This document shows positions 52,279 to 64,000 of a stretch of DNA of 64,000 nt, one piece after another. Positions within the stretch are counted from its first letter, which is position 1; each line of letters opens with the position of its first letter. The notes under the pieces were generated by a model that saw nothing but the letters and a program-made list of their open reading frames with translations, was not told the origin of the DNA and made no database searches. This stretch comes from Rhizobium viscosum (GTDB taxonomy: Bacteria > Pseudomonadota > Alphaproteobacteria > Rhizobiales > Rhizobiaceae). The translations under genes and the position numbers were made by a program. The stretch spans positions 186,001 to 250,000 of the forward strand of contig NZ_JADBEC010000003.1 of the NCBI RefSeq assembly GCF_014873945.1, in the 5' to 3' direction.

Positions 52279-52698
52279 TTGAGTGAGAAGATCGATCTTA
52301 GCAATTATGTTCCCTCGGAAGACGAGGAGTTCATGAATACGAACCAGCGCGCTTATTTCAGAGCCAAGCTGGTTGCCTGGAAAAACGATATCCTTAGAGA
52401 AGCGCGCGAAACACTCGACCATCTGGCTGAGGAAAGCGCAAACCACCCTGATCTCGCAGACCGTGCATCCTCCGAAACCGACCGGGCGATCGAACTTCGC
52501 GCCCGCGACCGTCAGAGAAAGCTGATCTCCAAGATCGACGCAGCCTTGCAGCGCATTGAAGATGGCACTTACGGTTACTGCGAGGAAACCGGCGAGCCGA
52601 TCGGCCTGAAACGCCTCGATGCCCGCCCGATCGCCACGCTGTCGATCGAAGCGCAGGAACGCCACGAGCGCCGCGAAAAGGTTTACCGGGACGAATAA
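52279..52698 (+). CDS. dksA: DksA-type transcription factor without the zinc-binding cysteines
   Basis: A 139-residue DksA, which binds the RNA polymerase secondary channel and works with ppGpp. The coiled-coil contains DLADRASSETDRAIELRARDR and the conserved tip DxxDxA pattern. The zinc finger retains only one Cys (YGYCEETGEPIG, then LSIEA), so it is likely zinc-independent, as described for some alphaproteobacterial DksA proteins. TTG 52279 was chosen because AGGAGA lies 9 nt upstream; the ATG at 52258 has no binding site. Confidence 0.92.
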   Translation: MSEKIDLSNYVPSEDEEFMNTNQRAYFRAKLVAWKNDILREARETLDHLAEESANHPDLADRASSETDRAIELRARDRQRKLISKIDAALQRIEDGTYGYCEETGEPIGLKRLDARPIATLSIEAQERHERREKVYRDE

Positions 52699-52718
52699 TA
52701 AACTTCCGAACTGGCAAT

Positions 52719-52755
52719 GAAAAAAGCACCGCGAGACGATCGCGGTGCTTTTTGT
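52719..52755. terminator. Bidirectional terminator between dksA and the FliO-like gene
   Basis: AAAAGCACCGCG/CGCGGTGCTTTT with a 7-nt loop and A/T tracts on both sides, between convergent genes. Works on either strand. Confidence 0.9.
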
Positions 52756-52779
52756 TTTGGGCCCATATGGCTCCGGCTT

Positions 52780-53925
52780 TTACTTGTCGCGATTGACGCT
52801 CATTTCGCCGAAGATGCGGGCAACTTCCTTTTGAAGTGCGGCATCGGCACCTGTGATCGGCGCCATGTCGGGGTCGCGGCGCGGCATTGAACCGGGCTGA
52901 GGAGAGCCAGACTGAGGAAAACCGGGCTGCGGGGCGGGGCGTGCCTGCTGCGCATTGGGTACGGGAACCACGCGCTCGGCGGCCGGATTGGCCGATATTT
53001 CATCATCGAGGATGCGTTGGAAATCGCGGCGGATGGCGGCCGATTGCAAACCGCCATCTTCCGTCGCGACCGGGGCGCCACGCGAAACGGCGGGAATGCT
53101 CTGGGCCGGCGGGGCGGACACTTCCGGTTCGACGCGCTGCTGCGGCAGCACGCGCTGGCGGGCTGCATCGAGGATATCGGCGGCGCTGGCGGCATCGGGC
53201 ACGGGTTGCGGAGCGGGGCGCTCGGGCTGGCGCGGCTGAAGCTGCGACATACGCTGCGGGCCGTCTCGCTCGGCTGTTAGCGGCGAGGCAAAGACCTGCG
53301 GCGCGGGAGCCTGCTGGCTCGACATCTGCTGAGCAGACATCTGTTGGGCAGACATGGGCGGCGCGACTGCCGGAGCGACCGAAGGTTCGGGGCGCTGGCG
53401 AAGCGGCTCGGCCGGCGGGGCGATGACTGGGACGATGACCGGTGCCGGTGCAGGGCTATGGGGTTCGAAATCGGGTTCGGCGCTTGCCGCCACAGGCGGT
53501 GCGACAGGGGCGGCGACCGGCCTCGGCTGCGGGGCCGGCGGCGGCTCGCGGGGCGGCTGGACGATTGCACGCTCCTGAACGACCGGGCGTTCCTCGACCG
53601 GCTGCGGGCGGAAATCGCTCGCCGTTTCGGCTTCGGTTTCCGGTAGGATGCGGCTTTCGATGACGATATCGGTGGGGCCACCGATCATGACGAGATGTTC
53701 GACATTGTCGCGGCGCACCAGCACTAGGCGGCGGCGGGCATCTACGGCTGCGGCGTCCAAAACCTGCAGGCGCGGCTGGCGGTTGCGGCCGCCGCGAACG
53801 AAAGGCGACGGCGCGCGATGGCGCAGGAACCACAGAACGAGAATGAGCAGGACGAGGGCAATACCGACGCCGCCGGCGGCAAGCAGGAAGCGGCTACCGT
53901 AAGCTCCTACAACATCATCGAACAT
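52780..53925 (-). CDS. FliO-like protein with long Pro/Gln-rich tail
   Basis: A 381-residue protein: one N-terminal helix (FLLAAGGVGIALVLLILVLWFL), then a FliO/MopB-like cytosolic patch (RLQVLDAAAVDARRRLVLVRRDNVEHLVMIGG), then about 250 residues of low-complexity Pro/Ala/Gln sequence with repeats of SAQQM, and a short conserved helical C-terminus (IRRDFQRILDDEISAN). FliO normally helps build the flagellar export gate, but no flagellar gene is nearby, so the FliO label is tentative. GTG 53931 is an alternative start. Confidence 0.75.
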   Translation of the reverse strand: MFDDVVGAYGSRFLLAAGGVGIALVLLILVLWFLRHRAPSPFVRGGRNRQPRLQVLDAAAVDARRRLVLVRRDNVEHLVMIGGPTDIVIESRILPETEAETASDFRPQPVEERPVVQERAIVQPPREPPPAPQPRPVAAPVAPPVAASAEPDFEPHSPAPAPVIVPVIAPPAEPLRQRPEPSVAPAVAPPMSAQQMSAQQMSSQQAPAPQVFASPLTAERDGPQRMSQLQPRQPERPAPQPVPDAASAADILDAARQRVLPQQRVEPEVSAPPAQSIPAVSRGAPVATEDGGLQSAAIRRDFQRILDDEISANPAAERVVPVPNAQQARPAPQPGFPQSGSPQPGSMPRRDPDMAPITGADAALQKEVARIFGEMSVNRDK

Positions 53926-53931
53926 AGGCAC

Positions 53932-54228
53932 TCACTCCATTTCGCATTATGGCACAACAGACGACTTTTCCGCTCCTTAGGCAAGAGCCGGCGGGTCTGT
54001 CCAGTCACCGGCGAACGCGATTTCGTGTTGTGCAGTTATTTGGCCCGCTGCTTGCTTCGGCATCGGCGGGATTACGGGCAAATTGGCGCGTTTGCCTGTG
54101 AATTCAAGCAGCCTAACGAAACCTGCTGTTTTTGCGGGCGCAGCAAGTTGATAAGAAGGAAAGACTGCCTGATTCCTGCTTCGTAACGGTGTTACGGGCG
54201 CGGCAGGAAGGGCTTATGCGAGGAATAG
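53932..54228. other. Divergent promoter region of the FliO-like gene and cckA
   Basis: About 297 bp without a gene. No clear CtrA box or repeat was seen. It must carry promoters for both flanking genes. Confidence 0.35.
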
Positions 54229-56829
54229 ATGACGAAATCGCGTCAGGTCGACGACTATAACGCGCCGCTTGTGGATCGTGGGGGGCGTTCTGGCACGGCG
54301 ATACGCATCATCCTGCTGGCGATCGTGCTGATTGCGGCGGCGGCAGCCTTCGTCTTCTTCAAGGATTCGCTCGGCAACGAGCTGGTGCTCGGCTGTCTCG
54401 GCGTTCTCGCCATGGTCGGCATCTTCTTTCTCGTCTCCTCCGTCATCGGCTTCATCGAGGTCATGCCGCAGCGCCAGTCCGACAGCCTGGCGCGCGCTTT
54501 CTTGAACGGCCATCCCGACGGGACTCTAATCACCGACGAGAAGGGCCGCATAGTTTATGCCAATGCCGCCTATGGCGCATTGACCGGCGCGCGCAAGGCG
54601 ACCGAGGTGCAGACACTGGAAACGCTGCTATCGCGCCATCGCGAATCGAACGAGGCGCTCTACCGGCTGGTGAACGGGTTGCGCGAGGGCCGCGAAGGCC
54701 GCGAGGAGTTCCGCCTGCTGCGGGCCGTTGGCCCTGGAAGCAATGCCGGCGCGCATTGGTATCGCCTGAAAGCGCGGCTCCTGAAGCCGGAAGAGGGCAA
54801 CAGCACGCTGCAGATCTGGCAGATCACCGATATCACCGCCGAGCGTGAGGATCAGGAGCGCTTCTTCAAGGAACTCCAGAACGCGATCGACTATCTCGAC
54901 CACGCTCCCTCGGGCTTCTTCTCCGCCGGGCGCAAGGGCGAGATCTTCTATCTGAACGCCACGCTTGCGGAATGGCTGGGTCTCGACCTCACAAAATTCA
55001 TGCCGGGCTCGATGAACATCGGCGATCTTGTCGCGGGTGAGGGGCTGGCGCTGATCCAGTCCGTACAGGCCGAGCCGGGTCTGAAGAAGACCGTCACACT
55101 CGATCTCGACCTGCGCAAATCGAATGGCCAGAGCCTGCCGGTGCAGATCATCCACCGCGTCACGTCCATGCGAGACGGGGCGCCCGGCGAAAGCCGCACC
55201 ATCGTGCTGACACGCGATGCAGGCCAGGAGAACGAGCAATCTGCCTCGGCCGCCGCCATGCGCTTCACGCGCTTCTTCAACAATACGCCAATGGCGATCG
55301 CCTCCGTCGACGGCAAGGGCAAGATCCTGCGCACCAATGCGCCTTTCCTGAAGCTCTTTTCCAATATTGTCTCACGTGACGATCTGGAGCGTGGCGCGCT
55401 TCTGGAAACGATCGTGCAGGACAGCGACCGGCCGCAGCTTGCGGAAGCTCTCGCCGCCGCCAAGGACCGGCAGAGCGACATTCCGCCGATCGATTCCCGC
55501 ACGCCGACCGATGATGCACGCTTCTTCCGCTTCTATGTGAATGCTGTCATCGACCAGAGCGACGAGGCGCCGGAGGAGGCGGCCATTGTCTACGCGGTCG
55601 AAGTGACCGAGCAAAAGGCGCTCGAAGCGCAGATGGCGCAAACACAGAAAATGAATGCGGTCGGCACGCTCGCCGGCGGCATTGCGCACGATTTCAACAA
55701 TGTGCTGACGGCGATCCTGCTCTCCTCCGACCACCTGCTCTTACAGGCACGACCTGCCGATGCGAGCTTCGCCGATCTGATAGAGATCAAGCGCAATGCC
55801 AACCGCGCGGCTGTGCTCGTGCGCCAGCTTCTCGCCTTCTCGCGCAAGCAGACGATGCGGCCGACGGTGTTGAATCTGACCGATGTCGTCGGCGACCTGC
55901 GCATGCTGGTCGACCGGCTGATTTCGGGTACCAACGTCAAACTCGACGTCGAATATGGCCGCGATCTCTGGCCTGTCAAAACCGATCTTTCGCAATTCGA
56001 GCAGGTGCTGATCAATCTCTGCGTCAATGCGCGCGACGCCATGCCGGAGGGCGGCACCCTGACGCTGCGCACCCGCAATCTTCCGGCAGCGGAAGTTGCC
56101 GCCTTCAACTATTCCTACATGCCGCATGAGGACATGGTGCTGGTCGAGGTGACCGATACCGGCACCGGCATTGCGCCCGAGATCATGGACAAGATTTTCG
56201 AACCCTTCTTCACGACCAAGGATGTGGGCAAGGGCACAGGTCTCGGCCTTGCCATGGTCTATGGTATCGTCAAGCAGTCCGGCGGGTATATCCAGCCGGA
56301 ATCAGAAGTCGGCAAGGGCACGACCTTCCGTATCTTCCTGCCACGCCATATCGTCGAGCCGGCAGTCGCTGCCGAAGCGGAAGCAGCCGATCAGGCCGTC
56401 GCGGCTGGCGGTGCGCAGATTGTGGAACTCGTCCAGCCGAAGCAGCCGGAAGACCTCACGGGCTCAGCCGTCATCCTGCTCGTCGAGGACGAAGAAGCAG
56501 TGCGGCGCGGCGGCAAGCGCATGCTCGAGACGCGCGGCTATACGGTCCATGAGGCGGGCTCCGGCGTCGAGGCCCTCGAGATCATGGAGGAGCTCGAAGG
56601 CAAGGTGGATATCGTCGTCTCCGACGTCGTGATGCCTGAAATGGACGGGCCATCGCTGCTGCGTGAGCTGCGCAAGAACTATCCGGATCTGAAGTTCATC
56701 TTCGTGTCCGGTTACGCAGAGGATGCGTTCGCCCGCAACCTGCCGCCGGAAGCGAAGTTTGGCTTCCTGCCGAAGCCATTCTCGCTGAAGCAGCTAGCTG
56801 TGGTGGTGAAAGAGACGCTGGATAGCTAG
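54229..56829 (+). CDS. cckA: Cell-cycle hybrid histidine kinase CckA
   Basis: An 866-residue membrane kinase. Two N-terminal helices (IILLAIVLIAAAAAFVFF and VLGCLGVLAMVGIFFLV), PAS regions (ALIT-type at about 95-200, 210-330, 350-460), then HisKA with GTLAGGIAHDFNN (phospho-His), HATPase with NLCVNARDAMPEGG and GKGTGLGLAMVYG, and a C-terminal receiver with VVSDVVMPEMDGP (phospho-Asp). This domain order and the HDFNN box identify CckA, which phosphorylates CtrA and CpdR through ChpT. AGGAATAG precedes the ATG. Confidence 0.94.
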   Translation: MTKSRQVDDYNAPLVDRGGRSGTAIRIILLAIVLIAAAAAFVFFKDSLGNELVLGCLGVLAMVGIFFLVSSVIGFIEVMPQRQSDSLARAFLNGHPDGTLITDEKGRIVYANAAYGALTGARKATEVQTLETLLSRHRESNEALYRLVNGLREGREGREEFRLLRAVGPGSNAGAHWYRLKARLLKPEEGNSTLQIWQITDITAEREDQERFFKELQNAIDYLDHAPSGFFSAGRKGEIFYLNATLAEWLGLDLTKFMPGSMNIGDLVAGEGLALIQSVQAEPGLKKTVTLDLDLRKSNGQSLPVQIIHRVTSMRDGAPGESRTIVLTRDAGQENEQSASAAAMRFTRFFNNTPMAIASVDGKGKILRTNAPFLKLFSNIVSRDDLERGALLETIVQDSDRPQLAEALAAAKDRQSDIPPIDSRTPTDDARFFRFYVNAVIDQSDEAPEEAAIVYAVEVTEQKALEAQMAQTQKMNAVGTLAGGIAHDFNNVLTAILLSSDHLLLQARPADASFADLIEIKRNANRAAVLVRQLLAFSRKQTMRPTVLNLTDVVGDLRMLVDRLISGTNVKLDVEYGRDLWPVKTDLSQFEQVLINLCVNARDAMPEGGTLTLRTRNLPAAEVAAFNYSYMPHEDMVLVEVTDTGTGIAPEIMDKIFEPFFTTKDVGKGTGLGLAMVYGIVKQSGGYIQPESEVGKGTTFRIFLPRHIVEPAVAAEAEAADQAVAAGGAQIVELVQPKQPEDLTGSAVILLVEDEEAVRRGGKRMLETRGYTVHEAGSGVEALEIMEELEGKVDIVVSDVVMPEMDGPSLLRELRKNYPDLKFIFVSGYAEDAFARNLPPEAKFGFLPKPFSLKQLAVVVKETLDS

Positions 56830-56882
56830 TGTCGGCGGGGTCGCCCCGATTTAGGCAATCGGAGAGGGCGTGCCGTGTGGCC

Positions 56883-57057
56883 ACCCCCCTCTGGCCTGCC
56901 GGCCATCTCCCCCACAAGGGTGGAGATCGGCTTGTGGCTTGACCTTCGCGCCTCACTGACGTCGCACAGTTTCAACGTCAATTGGTTTGGGGAAGCCCGC
57001 GCTCCCAGCCAGTCTCCACCCTTGTGGGGGAGATGGCCGGCAGGCCAGAGGGGGGGT
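56883..57057. repeat. Long inverted repeat with 44-bp arms (rhizobial family)
   Basis: Arms at 56883-56926 and 57013-57057 are complementary over about 44 bp with one-base length difference; the arm includes GGCCTGCCGGCCATCTCCC and CACAAGGGTGGAGA. The element is a common Rhizobiales intergenic repeat. It sits between the convergent cckA and psuG genes, where it may end both transcripts. Confidence 0.8.
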
Positions 57058-57141
57058 GTCTCACAAGCACCGCTTATCGGCAGGGCAGCGACCCGCGACA
57101 CAACGCGTTTAAGGGGCGGAACCAGCCCGCCCCATTCTTAC

Positions 57142-58068
57142 TTATTCACCCAGCGCCACGGCAATCTCTGCCGCAAGCCGCGCATTATTCTCCACCAGCG
57201 CAATATTCGTCTTCAGGCTCTGACCATCGGTCAGGTCGAAGATCGTGCTCAGCAGGTAAGGTGTTACCGCCTTGCCAGTGATCTCGTCGCGCTCGGCGCT
57301 GTCGAGCGCACGCTCGATGTAGATTTCCATTTCCTCGCGAGCGATCTCGTCGGCTTCCGGTACCGGGTTGGCAATCAGCATGCCGCCGTCAATGCCGAGC
57401 TGTTCGCGCGTGGTCTGGAAATTGGCGATCGCCGCCGGGCTGTTCAGTGTCAGCGGGCTGCGGATGCCTGACGAGCGCGACCAGAAGGCCGGGAATTCAT
57501 CGCTTTCATAGGTGACGACGGGCACGCCGCGGGTCTCCAGCACTTCCAGCGTCTTCGGAATGTCGAGGATCGCCTTGGCGCCGGCGCAGACGACGATGAC
57601 GCCGGTGCGGGCGAGTTCTTCGAGGTCGGCGGAGATATCGAAGGTCTCTTCAGCGCCGCGATGCACACCGCCGATGCCGCCGGTTGCAAAAACCTTGATG
57701 CCAGCGCGGGCCGCCGCAATCATTGTTGCAGCAACCGTCGTCGCGCCAGTGCGGCGCTCGGCGATCGAGAAGGCGATATCGGCGCGCGATACCTTCATCA
57801 CGTCCTTCGCCTTGGCGAGCTGCTCCAGCTCAGCGGGTTCGAGGCCGATATGCAGCGTGCCATGGATAACGGCGATGGTGGCAGGAACCGCGCCCTGATC
57901 GCGGATGATCGATTCGACGCTGCGCGCCATCTCGATATTGCCGGGATAGGGCATGCCATGGGTGATGATGGTCGATTCGAGCGCCACGATCGGGGCGCCG
58001 CGCTGCTTGGCGGCGGCCACTTCCTTCGAATAGGAGATCGGCAGCAGGGACGAGAAGGGTTTGGTCAT
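57142..58068 (-). CDS. psuG: Pseudouridine-5'-phosphate glycosidase
   Basis: A 308-residue enzyme that splits pseudouridine 5'-phosphate to uracil and ribose 5-phosphate. Signatures: ALESTIITHGMPYPGN, KVSRADIAF, GATTVAATM, FATGGIGGVHRGAE and SPAAIANF. It follows the kinase gene by 30 bp on the same strand, so the two complete pseudouridine degradation. Confidence 0.94.
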   Translation of the reverse strand: MTKPFSSLLPISYSKEVAAAKQRGAPIVALESTIITHGMPYPGNIEMARSVESIIRDQGAVPATIAVIHGTLHIGLEPAELEQLAKAKDVMKVSRADIAFSIAERRTGATTVAATMIAAARAGIKVFATGGIGGVHRGAEETFDISADLEELARTGVIVVCAGAKAILDIPKTLEVLETRGVPVVTYESDEFPAFWSRSSGIRSPLTLNSPAAIANFQTTREQLGIDGGMLIANPVPEADEIAREEMEIYIERALDSAERDEITGKAVTPYLLSTIFDLTDGQSLKTNIALVENNARLAAEIAVALGE

Positions 58069-58098
58069 GATCCGTATCCGTTTATCGATGTTGCCGCT

Positions 58099-59043
58099 TC
58101 ATTGCAGAATTCTTGCCGCCGGGACAAGCGAAAGCATGTCGCGAAGAAGATCCGGCGAGAGATTTTCATTCACCGCATGCCGCGACTGGACGGTGAGGGC
58201 TGCTGCCGCAGCACCATGGCGGATCGCTTCTTCGAGCGGATGGCCGCGCATCAAGGCAGACAGTGTGCCTGCCGCAAGCGAATCTCCCGCACCAGTGACA
58301 TCGGCGACATCGTCAGAGATCGGCGGCTGCAGGAGAAGTGCACGACCGTCCTTGAAGGCGACAAGTTCGCGCTGGCCGCGGGTGACAACCGCGCCGCCGA
58401 CGCCGATGTCACCGAGCAGCGACGGCCAGCCGGCAGCGTCGTCCGGCCGCCTGCCGGTGAGGGCTGCAGCCTCGGCCTCATTCATGAAGAGATAGTCGAT
58501 ACCCTCAAGGCAGGGCAGGAGGCGCACGACCTTGGCCGGTGAAATGGCAATTGCCGCGACCGGCTTGCCGAGTGCCTTGGCCCTTGCGACGATCGCGGCA
58601 GCCGTTTCCTCCGGCAGGTTGGCGTCGAAGAGGATGAAATCGGTGGCGGCGAAGGCATCGCGCACCCAGCGGATCGACAGCCGCCGCGGCACGAAGAAGC
58701 GGTAGAGCTCCATGTCGGCCAGTGCGATGACCAGATTGCCGTCCTTCTCGATGATGGCCGTATAGCTTGGCGTCTTGCGATCGAGGAAGACGAAGGGACG
58801 GTCGTTGATCCCTGCAAAATCGGCCGCCTCGCTCACCATCTCGCCGATAGGATCACCGCCGCGCGGCGAAATCATCGTCACGTCGAAGCCGAGACGGGCG
58901 AGATTGCGGGCCGCATTGAAGCCGCCGCCGCCCGGTTCCTCAAACCAGGTTCCTGGATTGCTGGCGCCAGGGGCCGTCTCGCCGGAAATGCGGCCGCGGC
59001 GATCGATATGGGCGCCGCCGAGAACAAGAATCTTGCCGCTCAT
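58099..59043 (-). CDS. psuK: Pseudouridine kinase (PfkB family)
   Basis: A 314-residue ribokinase-type enzyme. N-terminal LGGAHIDRRGRI and GGGGFNAARNLARLG, and C-terminal DVTGAGDSLAAGTL with the catalytic Asp. The neighbour psuG identifies its role: phosphorylation of pseudouridine in RNA catabolism. First gene of the psuK-psuG operon. Confidence 0.9.
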   Translation of the reverse strand: MSGKILVLGGAHIDRRGRISGETAPGASNPGTWFEEPGGGGFNAARNLARLGFDVTMISPRGGDPIGEMVSEAADFAGINDRPFVFLDRKTPSYTAIIEKDGNLVIALADMELYRFFVPRRLSIRWVRDAFAATDFILFDANLPEETAAAIVARAKALGKPVAAIAISPAKVVRLLPCLEGIDYLFMNEAEAAALTGRRPDDAAGWPSLLGDIGVGGAVVTRGQRELVAFKDGRALLLQPPISDDVADVTGAGDSLAAGTLSALMRGHPLEEAIRHGAAAAALTVQSRHAVNENLSPDLLRDMLSLVPAARILQ

Positions 59044-59187
59044 TTCTGCACCCCGGAAGCGAATCGAATGCGGCGCAAAGCGGCGGGATTCAGCGCCTGC
59101 GGGACACTAAGCCGTTGCTTTGCATCGATAAAACAAAAATAGAACACAGGCCGTTTTACCTTTTTCTTTCAATTATTTGCAACCCCA

Positions 59188-59204
59188 TTGCGAAATAAGA
59201 ACAA
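59188..59204. promoter_or_regulatory. LexA/SOS operator of recA (TTG-N11-CAA)
   Basis: TTGCGAAATAAGAACAA matches the TTG-N11-CAA operator reported for Rhizobium etli recA, 69 bp before the recA ATG. An overlapping GAAC-N7-GTAC is one base off the alphaproteobacterial direct-repeat LexA box. Confidence 0.65.
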
Positions 59205-59272
59205 ATAGGGTACAAACTTCGCATCAGCGGCGACATTGCTAGAGCAGCGTCAATAACCTAAAGGTGGATCGA

Positions 59273-60361
<1,089 letters not shown>

Positions 60362-60386
60362 TCCAGCCTAGCACGTAACGAATTCG

Positions 60387-60425
60387 AACCGGCCGCATTC
60401 CCTCACGAGAATGCGGCCGGTTTTG
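60387..60425 (+). terminator. Terminator of recA
   Basis: A 14-bp stem AACCGGCCGCATTC/GAATGCGGCCGGTT with an 8-nt loop and a following TTGTTTGTT. Confidence 0.85.
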
Positions 60426-60511
60426 TTTGTTGCTGGACAGTGGCAAGGTCGAACGATAAAAGCCGATGGATTTAATTTTACCTGCCTGCTGGCAGCATCG
60501 AAGGGCATGAA

Positions 60512-63166
<2,655 letters not shown>

Positions 63167-63194
63167 GCATTCGTCTGACACAGGTCGAATTTGG

Positions 63195-63231
63195 ACCGGC
63201 TGCGAGATCAGGGATTTCGCAGCCGGTTTTG
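63195..63231 (+). terminator. Terminator of alaS
   Basis: ACCGGCTGCGA/TCGCAGCCGGT stem, 11 bp, followed by TTTTGTTTT, 29 bp after the stop codon. Confidence 0.85.
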
Positions 63232-63253
63232 TTTTCGGCACGCCCTGCCGCGG

Positions 63254-63886
63254 TCAGTTTCTCGTCTGCCATGCGAGGCGGCAGGCGAGGCCGGTGAATA
63301 CGCCAGCCAGCATATATTGCGGCAGCTTCGGGAAGCGGCGCATCGAGCCGAGACGCGAGCGGATCTGACTGCCGAGCAGGATGACTGCGCCGTTGACGAC
63401 AAGGCCGATGCCGTTCAGCACGCTGGCGAGCACCAGCATCTGCACGCCGATCGAACCGCCCTCGGCATGCACGAATTGTGGAAAGAGCGCGATGACGAAG
63501 AGCGCCATTTTCGGATTGAGCAGATTGGTCGCAAGACCGGCAAAGAAGATGCGCCGTCCCGACAGCCGCCTCAGGGTCGAGGCCGGCGCAAAGGTCGTGC
63601 TTTCGGAGCGGATCGTCTTGTAGGCGAGATAAAGCAGATAGAAGCAACCGGCCCAGCGCACGGCCTCGTAGGCGACGGGCACGGCCACCAAAAGCTGCGA
63701 GAGACCGAAAGCTGCGGCAAGCGCATGGCAATAGGTGCCAAGAGCAATGCCGGCATAGGTCATAAACCCGGCTGTGCGTCCCTGGCTGATACTGCGCGAG
63801 GCAATCAGCAGCATATCGGGACCAGGCGTTGCAGTAAGCACCAACGCTGCGGCGGCAAAGAGTATCAATGTAGAAAAATCCGGCAT
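63254..63886 (-). CDS. LysE-family amino acid exporter
   Basis: A 210-residue, six-helix exporter of the LysE/RhtB family. Signatures: LVLTATPGPDMLLIASRSISQG at the N-terminus, GIALGTYCHALAAAFG and LNPKMALFVIALFPQFV. It would export an amino acid or related compound; substrate unknown. AGGAAG precedes the ATG at 63886. Convergent with alaS. Confidence 0.9.
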   Translation of the reverse strand: MPDFSTLILFAAAALVLTATPGPDMLLIASRSISQGRTAGFMTYAGIALGTYCHALAAAFGLSQLLVAVPVAYEAVRWAGCFYLLYLAYKTIRSESTTFAPASTLRRLSGRRIFFAGLATNLLNPKMALFVIALFPQFVHAEGGSIGVQMLVLASVLNGIGLVVNGAVILLGSQIRSRLGSMRRFPKLPQYMLAGVFTGLACRLAWQTRN

Positions 63887-63941
63887 CAGTCTTCCTCTTG
63901 GGTTCGAGCCGGAATTCCGGTCTAAGCAGGATTCGCCCCCA

Positions 63942-63991
63942 GCACCAGGCCTTTCCGAAAATCTGAATCAATTTTCGGAAAAGGCTGGTGC
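63942..63991. repeat. 50-bp palindromic repeat near the window end
   Basis: GCACCAG and CTGGTGC ends enclose GCCTTTCCGAAAAT/ATTTTCGGAAAAGGC, an almost perfect hairpin. The same CTTTCCGAAAAT core occurs at 42121-42148. It is 55 bp upstream of the LysE start. Confidence 0.75.
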
Positions 63992-64000
63992 GTAGGTTCC

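Overview
The window is chromosomal DNA of an alphaproteobacterium of the order Rhizobiales, most likely Rhizobium or a close relative. The evidence is the cell-cycle kinase CckA, a giant growth-pole-ring protein found in polar-growing rhizobia and agrobacteria, a TTG-N11-CAA operator before recA as described for Rhizobium etli, a zinc-finger-less DksA, a STAS-fused Mla/MCE transporter, many TTG starts and GC-rich codon use, and short palindromic repeats typical of rhizobial intergenic DNA. No rRNA, tRNA, CRISPR array, phage block or intact transposase gene was seen.

Layout. 1-13.7 kb: the end of a TadE-like pilin gene, then small metabolic genes (GFA-family, metallo-beta-lactamase fold, class I amidotransferase, Tat-type alpha/beta hydrolase, aminoglycoside-phosphotransferase-like kinase), an ArsR-type regulator in operon with an MFS pump, a DJ-1/PfpI-like protein beside a 910-residue winged-helix/ATPase/TPR regulator, a DUF1003 protein, nadE and a TolB-like propeller gene. 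13.7-21 kb: an AT-rich membrane ORF, a type I DAHP synthase behind a complete-looking Tyr/Phe leader-peptide attenuator, bluB behind a cobalamin riboswitch, a divergent DHA2 pump/LysR pair, a DUF2865 protein and RNase H. 21-34 kb: malic enzyme fused to a phosphotransacetylase-like domain, a berberine-bridge-type flavoenzyme, an LpxH-like phosphoesterase, an HcaT-like MFS protein, a dipeptide epimerase, the Mla operon (MlaBE fusion, MlaF, MlaD, lipoprotein) and a short D-Ala-D-Ala carboxypeptidase.

34-42.7 kb is dominated by the 2315-residue growth-pole-ring gene. Across an intergenic region holding a perfect CtrA box lies an Hpt-domain gene, followed by a 2Fe-2S ferredoxin gene that abuts a MITE-like element. 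43-54 kb: a DUF922 putative metalloprotease, the folP-folB-folK operon, a DUF421 protein, an isochorismatase-type hydrolase, ycjX-ycjF, a SixA-like phosphatase, dksA and a FliO-like protein. 54-64 kb: cckA, the psuK-psuG pseudouridine pathway, recA, alaS and a LysE exporter.

The most notable signal is the DAHP synthase leader at 15271-15436. A 24-codon reading frame rich in Tyr and Phe codons overlaps a 1:2 hairpin, can form a 2:3 antiterminator, and is followed by a 3:4 terminator with a U6 tract. Its predicted promoter would start transcription at the A of the leader ATG, resembling the leaderless trpL attenuator of Sinorhizobium. Other points of interest are 44/33-residue hendecad repeats in the pole-ring protein, a concentric 34-bp operator before the ArsR-type gene, and several small ORFs with their own signals.
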